The notes beneath the pieces are model-generated. The model did no database searches, was not told where the DNA came from, and saw nothing but the letters and a program-made list of their open reading frames with translations. The position numbers were made by a program, and so were the translations under genes. A DNA stretch of 64,000 nt from Microbispora sp. H11081. GTDB lineage: Bacteria > Actinomycetota > Actinomycetes > Streptosporangiales > Streptosporangiaceae. Position 1 is the stretch's first letter, and the number at the start of each line of letters is the position of its first letter. Location of the stretch: NCBI RefSeq assembly GCF_012999535.1, contig NZ_JABBWV010000004.1, forward strand, positions 372,001 to 436,000, written 5' to 3'. Shown here one piece after another: positions 1 to 9,048 of this stretch.

Positions 1-2250
1 GACCAGGGCGGAGGCGATCTCCTTGTTGCTGCGTCCCCTGGCGATCAGATCGGCGATCTCCCGCTCCCGCCGGGTGAGCGGGGAAGGCCCGGCAGGGGAG
101 GCCACCGCCGCGGGCCGGATGGGTGCGGCCGCGGCGGCGGCCGCCTCCGGGCGCGCGGTCCCGGCCTCGAGCCGGTCGCCTAGCGCCTCCTCGATCGCCT
201 CGTCCACCGTCATCCGGCGGCCCCGGCTCAGCTCCCGGCCGAGCGCCTTGTCACCCAGCCTGTCCCGGAGCACGGCCACGCAGCTCTCGTGGAACTCGGT
301 GAGCCGCCTGACCCTGGCGGGGGCCAGGTGCAATCTGCGCCCGATCTCCTCGGCGGCTCCCAGGAGGCGTGCGGCGTCCGCGTGACGGCCCTTCCTGGTG
401 AGCAGCCACGCGAGCGTCTGCAGGTTCGTCTCGGCGTTGAGCAGGTCGCCGAAGTCGCGGCCCAGAGCCAGCCCTTCGCGCGCCAGCGCGGTGGCGCGCT
501 CGTCGTCACCGCACTGCCACAGATGGATCGCGAAGACCGTCTGAGCCCAGGCGAGGCCGACCGTCTCCCCGCGGCTGCGGCTCAGCTCGATGCTCCGCTC
601 GAACAGCTTCGTCGCGCGCTCGCTGTCGCCGAGCTGGCCCACCGTCGCCGCCAGCGTGTTCAGGGCGGTGATTATCGCGCTCTCGCCACCCTTGACCTCC
701 AGCTCGGCGAGCGCCCGGCCCAGGAGCTCGGCGCATTCCGGGTAGTCGCCCTCGAAGTGGGCCACCAGCCCGGCGATCAGGCGGGCGCGCGTGAGGACGT
801 CCCTGTCGCCCAGCTCCTCGCCCAGCGCCCGGCCCTCGTCGAGCAGGGACCGGCTCGCCGCGACGTCCCCCTGCATGAGCGCCAGGAAGGAGTCGAAGAG
901 CAGAGCACGGGCACGCAGCGTCGTGTGCTCCGGCGCCGCCGCCAGCGCGCGGTCGAGCCAGTGGCGCCCCTCGCTGTACAAGGCGTTGCCCGTCCAGTAG
1001 GGATCGGTGAGCAGGGCCGCCATGCGCAGCCCGGTCTCCGCCTCGCACGGCTCCTGCAGGCAGAACTCCATCGCGGCGCGCAGGTTCGCCTGCTCCAGGT
1101 CGAGCCGCCTCGACCAGGAGAGCTGGTCTGGTCCGAACCACTCGTCGGCCGCCCGCCGCACCAGCAGGAGATAACGGTCCCTGTGCCGCCGCTGGAACGA
1201 CCGGCGCTCCCCGGCCCCGCGCAGACGCTTGCGGCCGAACTCGCGCAGGGTGTCGAGCATGCGGTAGCGGACCGAGCCCCCGTGCTCCTCACGCAGCAGC
1301 AGCGACTTGTCCAGCAGCGCGTCGAGCAGGTCGAGCACGTCGTCGCGCTCGATGCCGTCGCCCGCGCACACCGCCTCGGCGGCGTCCAGGTCGAAGTGCG
1401 AGGGGAAGATCGACAATCGGGCCCACAGCGTCCGCTCCGCGGCGGGCAGCAACTGGAAGCTCCAGTCGACCAGCGCGTGCAGGGTCTGCTGACGCGGCAC
1501 CGCCGTACTGCTGCCGCCCGTGAGCAGGCGATAGCGGTCGCGCAGGCGCTCGACCAGCGCTTTCACCGACAGGGCCCGCAGTCGTACGGCTGCCAGCTCG
1601 ATGGCCAGGGGGATGCCGTCGAGCTGACGGCACAGCTCGGCGACGGCCGCCTGGTTGTCCTCGGTGACCGTGAAACCGGGCAGGACCGCGGCCGCCCGCT
1701 CCGTCAGCAGGTTGACCCCGTCGTACAACTCCAGCGACCTGCGGTCGAGCGGCCGGTCCGGCTCGGGTACGGACAGCGGCGAGATCCTCATGCGGTGCTC
1801 GCCGGTGATGCCCAGCGACTGCCGGCTCGTCGCGAGGACGCGTAGTTCGGGAGCCGCCCGCAGGAGCCGGTCGACGAGCACGGCGCAGGCGTCCCGCAGA
1901 TGCTCACAGTTGTCCAGCACCAGCAGGGTCCGCTGGGAGGACAGCGTCCGCTCCAGCGCGTCCACCGGGGAGCACCCCGTCTCGTGCCGGACGCCCATGG
2001 TCGTGGCCACCGTATCCGCCACGAGCCCGGGGTCTCCGACGGTGCTCAGATCCACCAGCCAGACGCTGTCGAACGCGCGGCGCTGCTCGGCGGCCGCCCG
2101 CAGGGCCAGCCGGGTCTTGCCGACGCCGCCCACGCCCGTGAGCGTCACCAGGCGGGACACCGAGAGTAGCCGCCTGATCTCGGCCAGCTCACGCCTGCGG
2201 CCGACGAAACTCGTCACGTCGGCCGGAAGGTTGCCGACCTGCCGTGTCAC
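1..2250 (-). CDS. LuxR-family ATP-binding regulator (partial, runs off left edge)
   Basis: About 750 residues are visible; the C-terminal end lies outside the window. Residues 1-30 carry the usual FVGRRREL lead-in of these regulators. A P-loop GVGGVGKT sits at about 39-46 and a Walker B-like LLVLDNCEHL near 110-120. A helical repeat region resembling TPR units spans about 350-650, and an Ala-rich linker leads to a LuxR-type HTH (LTRREREIADLIARGRSNKE) at the window edge. This is the AfsR/LAL-like one-component STAND architecture: nucleotide-dependent switching controlling a DNA-binding domain. I chose the GTG at 2250 because GGAGG lies upstream; an in-frame GTG at 2265 is possible. The target genes are unknown; a product-linked or stress regulator is inference. 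Confidence 0.85.
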   Translation of the reverse strand, partial: MTRQVGNLPADVTSFVGRRRELAEIRRLLSVSRLVTLTGVGGVGKTRLALRAAAEQRRAFDSVWLVDLSTVGDPGLVADTVATTMGVRHETGCSPVDALERTLSSQRTLLVLDNCEHLRDACAVLVDRLLRAAPELRVLATSRQSLGITGEHRMRISPLSVPEPDRPLDRRSLELYDGVNLLTERAAAVLPGFTVTEDNQAAVAELCRQLDGIPLAIELAAVRLRALSVKALVERLRDRYRLLTGGSSTAVPRQQTLHALVDWSFQLLPAAERTLWARLSIFPSHFDLDAAEAVCAGDGIERDDVLDLLDALLDKSLLLREEHGGSVRYRMLDTLREFGRKRLRGAGERRSFQRRHRDRYLLLVRRAADEWFGPDQLSWSRRLDLEQANLRAAMEFCLQEPCEAETGLRMAALLTDPYWTGNALYSEGRHWLDRALAAAPEHTTLRARALLFDSFLALMQGDVAASRSLLDEGRALGEELGDRDVLTRARLIAGLVAHFEGDYPECAELLGRALAELEVKGGESAIITALNTLAATVGQLGDSERATKLFERSIELSRSRGETVGLAWAQTVFAIHLWQCGDDERATALAREGLALGRDFGDLLNAETNLQTLAWLLTRKGRHADAARLLGAAEEIGRRLHLAPARVRRLTEFHESCVAVLRDRLGDKALGRELSRGRRMTVDEAIEEALGDRLEAGTARPEAAAAAAAPIRPAAVASPAGPSPLTRREREIADLIARGRSNKEIASALV

Positions 2251-2371
2251 CGCCCCCGCGACCACCTCCTCACGCTAAGCGGCCCGAACTCCCGGGTCAA
2301 CGACGCCACTCGGCGACGCCCGGCCGCGTCGCGTGGTGACCGTCGCGCGGGGACCGCTTACTCTCGAAGAT

Positions 2372-3019
2372 GTGAGTAGCAGTGAGTCCTCAGCCGTGAA
2401 GTGGATCTCCGCCTTTCTCTCGCCGCGCACCCCCGACACCCCTGACCCCTCCCTGCTGCGGGCGTCCGACGCCGACCGGGAGCGGATCGTCGCGGTGCTC
2501 ACGGACGCCGTCAGCGACGGCCGCCTCACCCCGCCGGAGCACGAGGAAAGGGTCGAGCGCGTGTGGGCCGCGCGGACCCTCGCCGACCTGGCCGAGCTGA
2601 CCGTCGACCTGCTGCCGCCGGAGAGCCAGCCGTTCCGCATGGACAGCCGTCCTGTCACCGCCTTTTTCCGTACGGAGACCCGCGGCGGCCGCTGGGTCGT
2701 GCCCTCCCAGGTGCCGGTGACGTCCCTCGGCGGCACGGTGTCGATGGACCTGTGCGAGGCGCTGCTCCAGTCGCGGCACATGGTCGTCCAACTGGCCGTC
2801 ATGGCCGGCACGGTCAACCTGACGGTCCCCGAGGGCGTGCGGATCGTGACCGCCCCGGACGCCCGCGTCCGGTCGTTCAGGAACGAGGTGCGGCTCCCGC
2901 CGGGCGCGACCGACTTCGCGCCGGACGCGCCCGTGATCGAACTCGCCGGGTTCGTCTTCGGCGGCAAGGTCGTCGCCCGCTCGCCGAAGCGCCCCCGCCG
3001 CCGCCTGTTCGGCCGCTAG
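2372..3019 (+). CDS. DUF1707 domain protein with YvqF/LiaF-like C-terminal half
   Basis: The N-terminal third contains the DUF1707 signature (LLRASDADRERIVAVLTDAV, then LTPPEHEERVERVWAARTLADL). The C-terminal half is beta-rich, with a short glycine pattern and DVxxPEGVRIV-like strands resembling the cell-wall-active antibiotic response domain. There is no convincing membrane segment, so it is probably cytoplasmic or peripheral. In this family DUF1707 is usually joined to a membrane or LiaF-type module, but its biochemical role is unknown. The start is ambiguous. GTG 2372 sits just after a TACTCT-like -10 and would be leaderless; GTG 2333 gives 228 aa. The gene is divergent from the LuxR regulator. 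Confidence 0.7.
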   Translation: MSSSESSAVKWISAFLSPRTPDTPDPSLLRASDADRERIVAVLTDAVSDGRLTPPEHEERVERVWAARTLADLAELTVDLLPPESQPFRMDSRPVTAFFRTETRGGRWVVPSQVPVTSLGGTVSMDLCEALLQSRHMVVQLAVMAGTVNLTVPEGVRIVTAPDARVRSFRNEVRLPPGATDFAPDAPVIELAGFVFGGKVVARSPKRPRRRLFGR

Positions 3020-3026
3020 ACCGCCG

Positions 3027-4055
3027 CTAGACCGCCGTGTCGAAGTTGATGGCGCTGTAGGCGCCGAGCTTCCAGAGCTGGTGCTCGCTCTCGATCTTGC
3101 GGATCGTGCCCGACCGTCCCCGCATGACGAGGGAGTGCGTCACCGCCGCGCCGCCCTGGAACCGCACGCCGTGCCCCAGTTCGCCGTCCGTGATGCCCGT
3201 GGCGGCGAAGAACACGTCGTCGGAGCGTACGAGATCGTCGGTGGTGAGCACCTGGCCGAGGTCCAGCCCGGCGTCGAGGGCCCTGCGGCGCTCGTCCTCG
3301 TCGCGGGGCCACAGCTTGCCCTGGATCACGCCGCCCATGCACTTGAGCGCGCACGCGGCGACGATGCCCTCGGGCGTGCCGCCGATGCCGAGCATCAGGT
3401 CGACGCCGGTGCCGCTGCGCGCCGCCATGATCGCGCCGGCCACGTCGCCGTCGGTGATGAAACGGATCCGCGCGCCGGTCTCGCGGATCTCCTTGACGAT
3501 CCGCTCGTGCCGCGGGCGGTCCAGGATCACCACGGTGACGTCGGACGGCTTGGCGCCCTTGGCCCGCGCCACGGCGCGGATGTTGTCGGCCACCGGGGCG
3601 TCGATGTCCACGTGCTCGGCCGCCTGCGGGCCAGTGACCAGCTTCTCCATGTAGAAGACCGCGGACGGGTCGTACATCGAGCCGCGCTCGCTGACCGCGA
3701 TCACGGAGATCGCGTTGTTCATGCCGAGCGCGCACAACCGGGTGCCGTCGATCGGGTCCACGGCCACGTCGCACTCGGGGCCGGTTCCGTCGCCGACCTC
3801 CTCCCCGTTGAACAGCATCGGGGCGTTGTCCTTCTCGCCCTCGCCGATCACCACGACTCCCTTCATGGAGACCGTGTTGATCAGCTGGCGCATGGCGTTG
3901 ACGGCGGCGCCGTCCGCGCCGTTCTTGTCTCCTCGTCCCACCCAGCGCGCGGCCGCCATCGCCGCCGCTTCGGTCACCCTGACCAGTTCCAGAGCCAGAT
4001 TGCGGTCGGGTGCGCGTTCCCCCGTCGCCAGAGCGGCCGGTACGTGATCAGTCAT
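3027..4055 (-). CDS. glpX: Class II fructose-1,6-bisphosphatase GlpX
   Basis: Hydrolyses fructose-1,6-bisphosphate to fructose-6-phosphate in gluconeogenesis (cytoplasmic, metal-dependent). The protein is 342 aa, a normal length for GlpX. It carries the early [14 protein letters not shown] motif, the [12 protein letters not shown] segment and the metal-binding DPIDGTRL motif, followed by the conserved [14 protein letters not shown] region. Actinobacteria generally rely on this class II enzyme. It ends 8 bp from the convergent DUF1707 gene and is divergent from the TetR gene. Its position next to DUF4245 and xseB matches the Rv1099c-Rv1107c arrangement of M. tuberculosis. Confidence 0.95.
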   Translation of the reverse strand: MTDHVPAALATGERAPDRNLALELVRVTEAAAMAAARWVGRGDKNGADGAAVNAMRQLINTVSMKGVVVIGEGEKDNAPMLFNGEEVGDGTGPECDVAVDPIDGTRLCALGMNNAISVIAVSERGSMYDPSAVFYMEKLVTGPQAAEHVDIDAPVADNIRAVARAKGAKPSDVTVVILDRPRHERIVKEIRETGARIRFITDGDVAGAIMAARSGTGVDLMLGIGGTPEGIVAACALKCMGGVIQGKLWPRDEDERRRALDAGLDLGQVLTTDDLVRSDDVFFAATGITDGELGHGVRFQGGAAVTHSLVMRGRSGTIRKIESEHQLWKLGAYSAINFDTAV

Positions 4056-4201
4056 GGAACCCCTTCAGGTAGGTGCCGTTCCAGCGATCGTAGTTCGGAA
4101 AAGGCGTTCTTGTCCGATTGGTCTGGACCTGTTAGGCCAGCTAGGAGGCCATTTGCGGGCACGGACCCCCGGAACGGACGGCTCGGGGATATCGTCGCCG
4201 C

Positions 4202-4795
4202 ATGAGCAGCGACACCGAACGACCAGTGACGATGCGCACATCGGAGCGGGGCGCGGCGACCAGGGGAGCCCTTCTGGAGGCTGCGAAGGAGACGTTCGTC
4301 ACCAGCGGTTTCGCCGAGGCCGGCGTGACCGATGTCGTGGCCAGGGCCGGGGCCAGCGTCGGCAGCCTGTACCACCACTTCTCCGGCAAGGCCGACCTCT
4401 ACCTGACGCTGTTCGAGGAGTTTCAGAAGCGGCAGGCCCAGCGCACCCGGCAGGCCGTGCAGGAGGCCAGGGCGGCAGGGGAGACCGACCCGATGCCCCA
4501 GTTCCTCGCCGCCGCGCGGGCCTATCTGGAGGGTTGTCTCGCCGAGCGCGACCTCGCCGCGCTCTTCCTGCGCGGCGACGGCCCGCCCGGGTTCGAGGTC
4601 ATCATGCGCGACCGGCTCAGGCAGTGGGCCAGGCGCACCGCGGCGCTGTTCGAGCACGAGGACGCGCTGGTCGTCGTCGTCACCGGCGCGCTGGCGGCCG
4701 TCGTGCAGGAGGTGACGCTGTCCGACGACCCGGAGGTCGCCCGCAGGATGGCCGAGGACGCTCTTCGCATCATCGGCCAAATTCGGCATCCGTGA
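4202..4795 (+). CDS. TetR-family transcriptional regulator
   Basis: A 197-aa protein with the N-terminal TetR HTH: GALLEAAKETFVTSGF, then a recognition helix in VTDVVARAGASVGSLYHHFSGKADLY at about residues 17-65. The C-terminal ligand-binding half is helical and variable, so no ligand can be assigned. It is divergently placed from glpX with 146 bp between them and lies upstream of the DUF4245 gene. A TATCGT hexamer lies about 8 bases before the ATG, suggesting a leaderless transcript. Regulation of glpX or of itself is plausible but unproven; I found no strong palindrome in the gap. Confidence 0.88.
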   Translation: MSSDTERPVTMRTSERGAATRGALLEAAKETFVTSGFAEAGVTDVVARAGASVGSLYHHFSGKADLYLTLFEEFQKRQAQRTRQAVQEARAAGETDPMPQFLAAARAYLEGCLAERDLAALFLRGDGPPGFEVIMRDRLRQWARRTAALFEHEDALVVVVTGALAAVVQEVTLSDDPEVARRMAEDALRIIGQIRHP

Positions 4796-4841
4796 CGGCC
4801 GGTACGGGCACCGCCCGGTCGACCGGCTAGTCTCGCATCAC

Positions 4842-5390
4842 GTGGGACGATTCACCCAGGGACTGTACGGCTACGCGTTCGCGCTCTTCGTGTGCCTCGC
4901 ATGCGTCGGTCTGTTCCTGCTCATCACGCCGCAAAGCCGCACCGAGCACATTCCGCGGGTGGACTTCTCGATCGACCAGGTCAACGCGGCGCGCACCGCG
5001 CCGTACGAGGTCGTCGCGCCGGGCCGGGTCCCGGACAACTGGGTGCCCAACAGCTCCTCGCTGACCGAAAAGGGCGGCGTGGTGACGTGGCGGCTGGGGT
5101 TCGCCACCGCCAAGCGGCAGCACGCCATGCTCGCCCAGAGTGACGAGAGGCCGTCCGCGGACTTCGTCAACCGCATGGCCAACACCGACAAGCCCGGCGG
5201 GAGCCGGCAGATCGACGGCGTGACCTGGGAAGAGCGGTTCCGTCAGGACAAGAACCAGCGGACGCTGGTCCGGGTCTTCCCCGATCACGCGGTGGTCGTC
5301 ACCGGGACGGCCGACTGGGACGAACTGACCACGCTCGTCCGCACTCTCGCCCCTCAGGCCAAGCCCTCTCCGGCGCCTTCCGCGAGCTGA
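4842..5390 (+). CDS. DUF4245 membrane-anchored protein
   Basis: A 182-aa protein with a single N-terminal transmembrane helix (about residues 6-26, LYGYAFALFVCLACVGLFLL) and an extracytoplasmic domain. The domain carries the typical DUF4245 order: PYEVVAPGRVPDNWVPNSS, WRLGFAT, then W-E-ERF and a C-terminal VVVTGTADWDEL segment. Homologues sit beside glpX and xseB in many actinobacteria (Rv1100 in M. tuberculosis, from memory). The function is unknown. The GTG start lies about 10 bases after a TAGTCT hexamer, so the transcript may be leaderless. Confidence 0.82.
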   Translation: MGRFTQGLYGYAFALFVCLACVGLFLLITPQSRTEHIPRVDFSIDQVNAARTAPYEVVAPGRVPDNWVPNSSSLTEKGGVVTWRLGFATAKRQHAMLAQSDERPSADFVNRMANTDKPGGSRQIDGVTWEERFRQDKNQRTLVRVFPDHAVVVTGTADWDELTTLVRTLAPQAKPSPAPSAS

Positions 5391-5441
5391 GGCTCCTCCT
5401 TCGCCCGCGACGCGTTCACCCGGGCGCCGGCGGGGCACTCC

Positions 5442-5711
5442 TCAGAACGGAGCCTCCGCGGAGCCGTTCGGCTGGGGCTCCTGGCGCTGGGCCATCGCGG
5501 CGGCCAGCTTCGCCCGCGCGCCCTGCAGCCACTCCTCGCAGATGGCGGCCAGCCGCTCTCCCCGCTCCCAGAGCTCGATCGACTGCTCCAGCGTGAGCCC
5601 GCCGGTCTCCAGCCGGCGGACCACCTCGGTCAGCTCCTCGCGGGCCTGTTCGTACGACGGGGTCTGCTTGTCCGACGGGTGCTTGTCCGACGGGTGCTTG
5701 TCCTCAGCCAC
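5442..5711 (-). CDS. xseB: Exodeoxyribonuclease VII small subunit
   Basis: An 89-aa protein, normal for XseB, with the diagnostic segment YEQAREELTEVVRRLETGG and then LTLEQSIELWERGERLA. It forms the helical stalk of the ExoVII complex with XseA and acts in single-strand DNA degradation. The partner xseA is on the same strand but separated by asnB, which is on the opposite strand, so the two subunits are not in one simple operon here. The N-terminus holds a repeated KHPSD pentapeptide encoded by a 15-bp tandem DNA repeat. Confidence 0.93.
   Translation of the reverse strand: MAEDKHPSDKHPSDKQTPSYEQAREELTEVVRRLETGGLTLEQSIELWERGERLAAICEEWLQGARAKLAAAMAQRQEPQPNGSAEAPF
5671..5700. repeat. 15-bp tandem repeat in xseB 5' end
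   Basis: Two exact copies of tccgacgggtgcttg, with a third degenerate copy just before. On the minus strand this encodes the KHPSDKHPSDK stretch at the XseB N-terminus. The unit is a multiple of three, so copy-number change stays in frame. Confidence 0.85.
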
Positions 5712-5824
5712 GTCCCCACCTTAGAGGCAGGGACCGACACTCCGGGGCCCCCTTAGGGTTGTCCGTTTTGGGCATGAAAGTGGTGGATGGTCCGTTATTT
5801 AGATGAGCTAACCAACTTGGGGGC

Positions 5825-5842
5825 GATGATCGGGGGGTCATC
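5825..5842 (+). promoter_or_regulatory. Possible hairpin holding the asnB ribosome binding site
   Basis: GATGA (5825-5829) and TCATC (5838-5842) are complementary, and the loop between them contains six consecutive G, the best ribosome-binding sequence for the asnB ATG at 5846. The stem is only 5 bp, so stable sequestration is uncertain. Confidence 0.3.
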
Positions 5843-5845
5843 TCT

Positions 5846-7687
5846 ATGTGTGGAATCAGTGGCTGGGTGGACTACGGCCGTGACCTTCGTCTCGAACGGG
5901 AGACCGTGCAGGCCATGACGGACACGATGGCGTGCCGGGGGCCCGACGCCGAGGGGTCGTGGTTCGCTCCGCACGTCGCGTTCGGCCACCGGCGGCTGGC
6001 CATCATCGACATCGAGGGCGGGCGTCAGCCCATGACCGCCGGAGCCGGGGACGAGGTCGTGGCCGCGCTCACCTACAGCGGCGAGGTCTACAACTTCAGG
6101 GAACTGCGCGCCGAGCTCGAACAGCGCGGGCACCGGTTCAGGACGCAGAGCGACACCGAGGTCGTCCTGGAGGCGTACCTCGAATGGGGCGAGGACTTCG
6201 TCTCCCACTTCAACGGCATGTACGCCTTCGCCATCTGGGACGTCCGCCGCGAGGAACTGCTGCTCGTGCGCGACCGCATGGGGATCAAGCCCCTGTACTA
6301 CTACCCCACCCCGAACGGGGTGCTGTTCGGCTCGGAGCCCAAGGCCATCCTGGCCAACCCGCTCGCCGAGCGGATGATCGACGCCGACGGACTCCGCGAG
6401 ATCCTGGCCTTCGTCAAGACGCCCGAGTCCGCCGTGTTCCACGGCATGTACGAGGTGCGGCCCGGCCAGGTGGTGAAGGTGCGGCGCGAGGGACTGAGCA
6501 AGCGGCGCTACTGGCGGCTGGAGTCGCGCGAGCACACCGACGACCTGCGGACCACCGTCAGGACCGTGCGGGAACTGCTCGACGACATCATCGAACGGCA
6601 GCTCATCTCCGACGTGCCGCTCTGCACGCTGCTGTCCGGCGGCCTCGACTCCAGCGCGGTCACCGCGCTCGCGGCCCGCGCGCTGGCCGGCAAGGGCGGG
6701 GTGCGGTCGTTCTCCGTCGACTTCGCCGGCTACAGCGAGAACTTCCAGGCCGACGACATGCGCGACACTCCGGACACGCCGTACGTCAAAGACGTCGTAC
6801 GGCACGTCGGCTCCCGCCACTCGGACATCGTGCTGGACTCGGCCGACCTCATGGATCCCGCCGTACGCGCCGCCGTCCTGCGGGCGAGGGACCTCCCGCT
6901 CGGCATCGGCGACATGGACACCTCGCTCTACCTGCTCTTCAAGGCGATCAGGGGGCACTCGACGGTGGCGCTCTCCGGAGAGTCGGCCGACGAGGTCTTC
7001 GGCGGCTACCGGTGGTTCCACGACCCCGCGGCCGTCAACTCGGGCACCTTCCCATGGCTCGCCAACCACACCCAGACGGGCCTGTCCGGCCGCGGCGAGT
7101 TCCTGAACGAGGAACTGCTGCGCAAGCTCGACCTTCCCGCCTACCGCGCGGACAGCTACCAGCGGGCGCTGGCCGAGGTGCCGCGGGTGCCGGGGGAGAC
7201 CGGGCTGCAGAAGCGGATGCGGGAGATCAGCTACCTGCACCTGACCCGGTTCGTGCAGATCCTGCTCGACCGCAAGGACCGCATGAGCATGGCCGTGGGC
7301 CTGGAGGTCCGGGTGCCGTTCTGCGACCATCGCCTGGTCGAGTACGTCTTCAACGCCCCCTGGGAGATGAAGACCTTCGACGGGCACGAGAAGAGCCTGC
7401 TGCGCGCGGCGACGGCCGACGTGCTGCCCCGCTCCGTGCTGGAGCGCCGCAAGGTGCCGTACCCCTCGACCCAGGACCCGGCCTACGAACGCGCGCTGCG
7501 TGCCGAGGTGACCCGCGTGCTGGACGGGGACTCCGCCATCGGCTGCCTGGTCGACGCGGGCAAGGTGCGCGGGATGCTCGCCGAGCCCATGGGCGCGGTC
7601 AGCCTGCAGGGCGCCAGGACCTCGCTCGAGGGCATCCTGCAGATCAACGCCTGGCTCGACGCCTACGACGTCCGCCTGAAGATCTGA
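5846..7687 (+). CDS. asnB: Asparagine synthase (glutamine-hydrolysing)
   Basis: A 613-aa class II amidotransferase that makes asparagine from aspartate, glutamine and ATP. The catalytic Cys follows the initiator Met (MCGISGW), as required for the N-terminal nucleophile, and RGPDAEGSW and the GHRRLAIID glutaminase segment follow. The synthetase half has the PP-loop LLSGGLDSSAVTAL at about residues 260-273, then LSGESADEVFGGY and DRKDRMSMA. All catalytic motifs look intact. The gene lies between xseB and xseA on the opposite strand, an insertion relative to the usual adjacent xseAB order. The long AT-richer leader (5712-5845) probably carries its promoter. Confidence 0.94.
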   Translation: MCGISGWVDYGRDLRLERETVQAMTDTMACRGPDAEGSWFAPHVAFGHRRLAIIDIEGGRQPMTAGAGDEVVAALTYSGEVYNFRELRAELEQRGHRFRTQSDTEVVLEAYLEWGEDFVSHFNGMYAFAIWDVRREELLLVRDRMGIKPLYYYPTPNGVLFGSEPKAILANPLAERMIDADGLREILAFVKTPESAVFHGMYEVRPGQVVKVRREGLSKRRYWRLESREHTDDLRTTVRTVRELLDDIIERQLISDVPLCTLLSGGLDSSAVTALAARALAGKGGVRSFSVDFAGYSENFQADDMRDTPDTPYVKDVVRHVGSRHSDIVLDSADLMDPAVRAAVLRARDLPLGIGDMDTSLYLLFKAIRGHSTVALSGESADEVFGGYRWFHDPAAVNSGTFPWLANHTQTGLSGRGEFLNEELLRKLDLPAYRADSYQRALAEVPRVPGETGLQKRMREISYLHLTRFVQILLDRKDRMSMAVGLEVRVPFCDHRLVEYVFNAPWEMKTFDGHEKSLLRAATADVLPRSVLERRKVPYPSTQDPAYERALRAEVTRVLDGDSAIGCLVDAGKVRGMLAEPMGAVSLQGARTSLEGILQINAWLDAYDVRLKI

Positions 7688-7694
7688 CTCCGCT

Positions 7695-7745
7695 CACGAG
7701 TCCTGGGCGGTCACGAGTCCTGGGCGGTCACGAGTCTTGGGCAGT
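7695..7745. repeat. 17-bp tandem triplication at the xseA 3' end
   Basis: Three consecutive 17-bp units starting cacgagtcctgggcggt at 7695, 7712 and 7729; the third differs at two positions. The third copy overlaps the end of xseA, and the other two lie in the convergent asnB-xseA gap. Because 17 is not a multiple of three, extra copies would shift frame if they extended into the gene, but each copy also carries the stop context. Confidence 0.85.
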
Positions 7746-8933
7746 CACCGTCACGCGGTCGTCGGAGAAGCGGATCGTGAGCTCGTCGCCCGGCTTGACG
7801 TCCCCGGCCAGGCGGACGACCTCGCCGGAAGGGCGCTGGGCGATGGCGTAGCCGCGCTCCAGAGTGGCGGCGGGGGAAAGGGCCACGAGCCTGGCCGTCA
7901 GATGCTCAAGCGAGTCGGCCGAGCGGTCCAGGGACGAGGAAAGACAGCGCCTGGACCGCTCGCGCAGCGCGTCGACCTGTTCGGCCCGCCGGTCGAGCTC
8001 CCGCACCGGATCGGCGAGCGACGGCCGGGAACGGACGGAGTCGAGCCACGAGATCTCGCGGTCGACCCAGCCGCGCAGCACCCGCCGGCCCCGATCCCTG
8101 AGCTGGTGGATCAGCGTGAGCTGCTCGCCGACGTCGGGCACGACCTTCTTGGCCGCGTCCGTCGGAGTCGAGGCGCGCACGTCGGCGACGAGATCGAGCA
8201 GCGGGCTGTCCTGCTCGTGGCCGATCGCGCTCACGACGGGTGTGCGGCAGGCGGCGACGGCCCGCACCAGCGACTCGTCGGAGAACGGCAGCAGATCCTC
8301 CAGCGAGCCGCCTCCCCGCGCGATGACGATCACGTCGACCTCGCGGTCGGCGTCCAGCTTCCGCAGCGCCTCGGTCACCTCGCCCACCGCGTACGGCCCC
8401 TGGACGGCGACCTGCTCCACCTTGAAACGGACGGCGGGCCAGCGGCGGCGGGAGTTCTCCAGCACGTCGCGCTCGGCCGCGGAGTCCCGTCCGCAGATGA
8501 GGCCGACGGTGCCCGGCAGGAACGGCAGCCGTCTCTTCCTGTCGACGTTGAACAGGCCCTCGCCCGCCAGGACCTGGCGGAGCCGTTCGAGCCTGGCCAG
8601 TAACTCGCCGATGCCCACCGGCCGGATCTCCAGGGCCGTGAACGCGAACGAGCCCCTGTTGACCCAGAAGTCCGGCTTGACATGCATGACGACGCGCGCG
8701 CCGTCCACCGGGCGCGGCACACTCGCCTCGTAGACGCCCCGCGCGCAGGTGATCCGCGCCGAGACGTTGGCGACGGGGTCGCGCAGCGTCAGGAAGACGG
8801 TGCCGCCCCGGGCCGTCAGCTCGGTGATCTGCCCTTCGACCCAGACGGTGCCCAGCTTGCCGATCCACTGGGCGACCATCTGCAGCACCGACCTGATCGG
8901 CAGGGGCGCCTCAGGGGACGTCTTCCCGCTCAC
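7728..8933 (-). CDS. xseA: Exodeoxyribonuclease VII large subunit
   Basis: A 401-aa catalytic subunit of ExoVII. The N-terminal OB-fold appears as [27 protein letters not shown]. The central nuclease domain has [23 protein letters not shown], then [20 protein letters not shown] and [29 protein letters not shown] long helical C-terminal region and the closing [16 protein letters not shown]-like segment complete the family. It degrades single-stranded DNA with XseB. It is followed downstream by a tandem repeat and convergent asnB. Confidence 0.94.
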   Translation of the reverse strand: MSGKTSPEAPLPIRSVLQMVAQWIGKLGTVWVEGQITELTARGGTVFLTLRDPVANVSARITCARGVYEASVPRPVDGARVVMHVKPDFWVNRGSFAFTALEIRPVGIGELLARLERLRQVLAGEGLFNVDRKRRLPFLPGTVGLICGRDSAAERDVLENSRRRWPAVRFKVEQVAVQGPYAVGEVTEALRKLDADREVDVIVIARGGGSLEDLLPFSDESLVRAVAACRTPVVSAIGHEQDSPLLDLVADVRASTPTDAAKKVVPDVGEQLTLIHQLRDRGRRVLRGWVDREISWLDSVRSRPSLADPVRELDRRAEQVDALRERSRRCLSSSLDRSADSLEHLTARLVALSPAATLERGYAIAQRPSGEVVRLAGDVKPGDELTIRFSDDRVTVTAQDS

Positions 8934-9048
8934 ATGCCCTCCTCGCCTGACCCGGCCGCGTCATCCGCCGTACGCTCGCCGTTCGCACCTGCAGGCTAGC
9001 CGTACCCCCCGACAATCCACCGGCGACAGAGCGGGACGCGCCTCGGGA

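Noticed and set aside
289-1845. 518-aa plus-strand reading frame
   Set aside because: It is the mirror of the LuxR-family regulator on the minus strand. The minus-strand translation shows P-loop, Walker B and LuxR HTH, while this frame shows only Arg/Gln/Ala composition.
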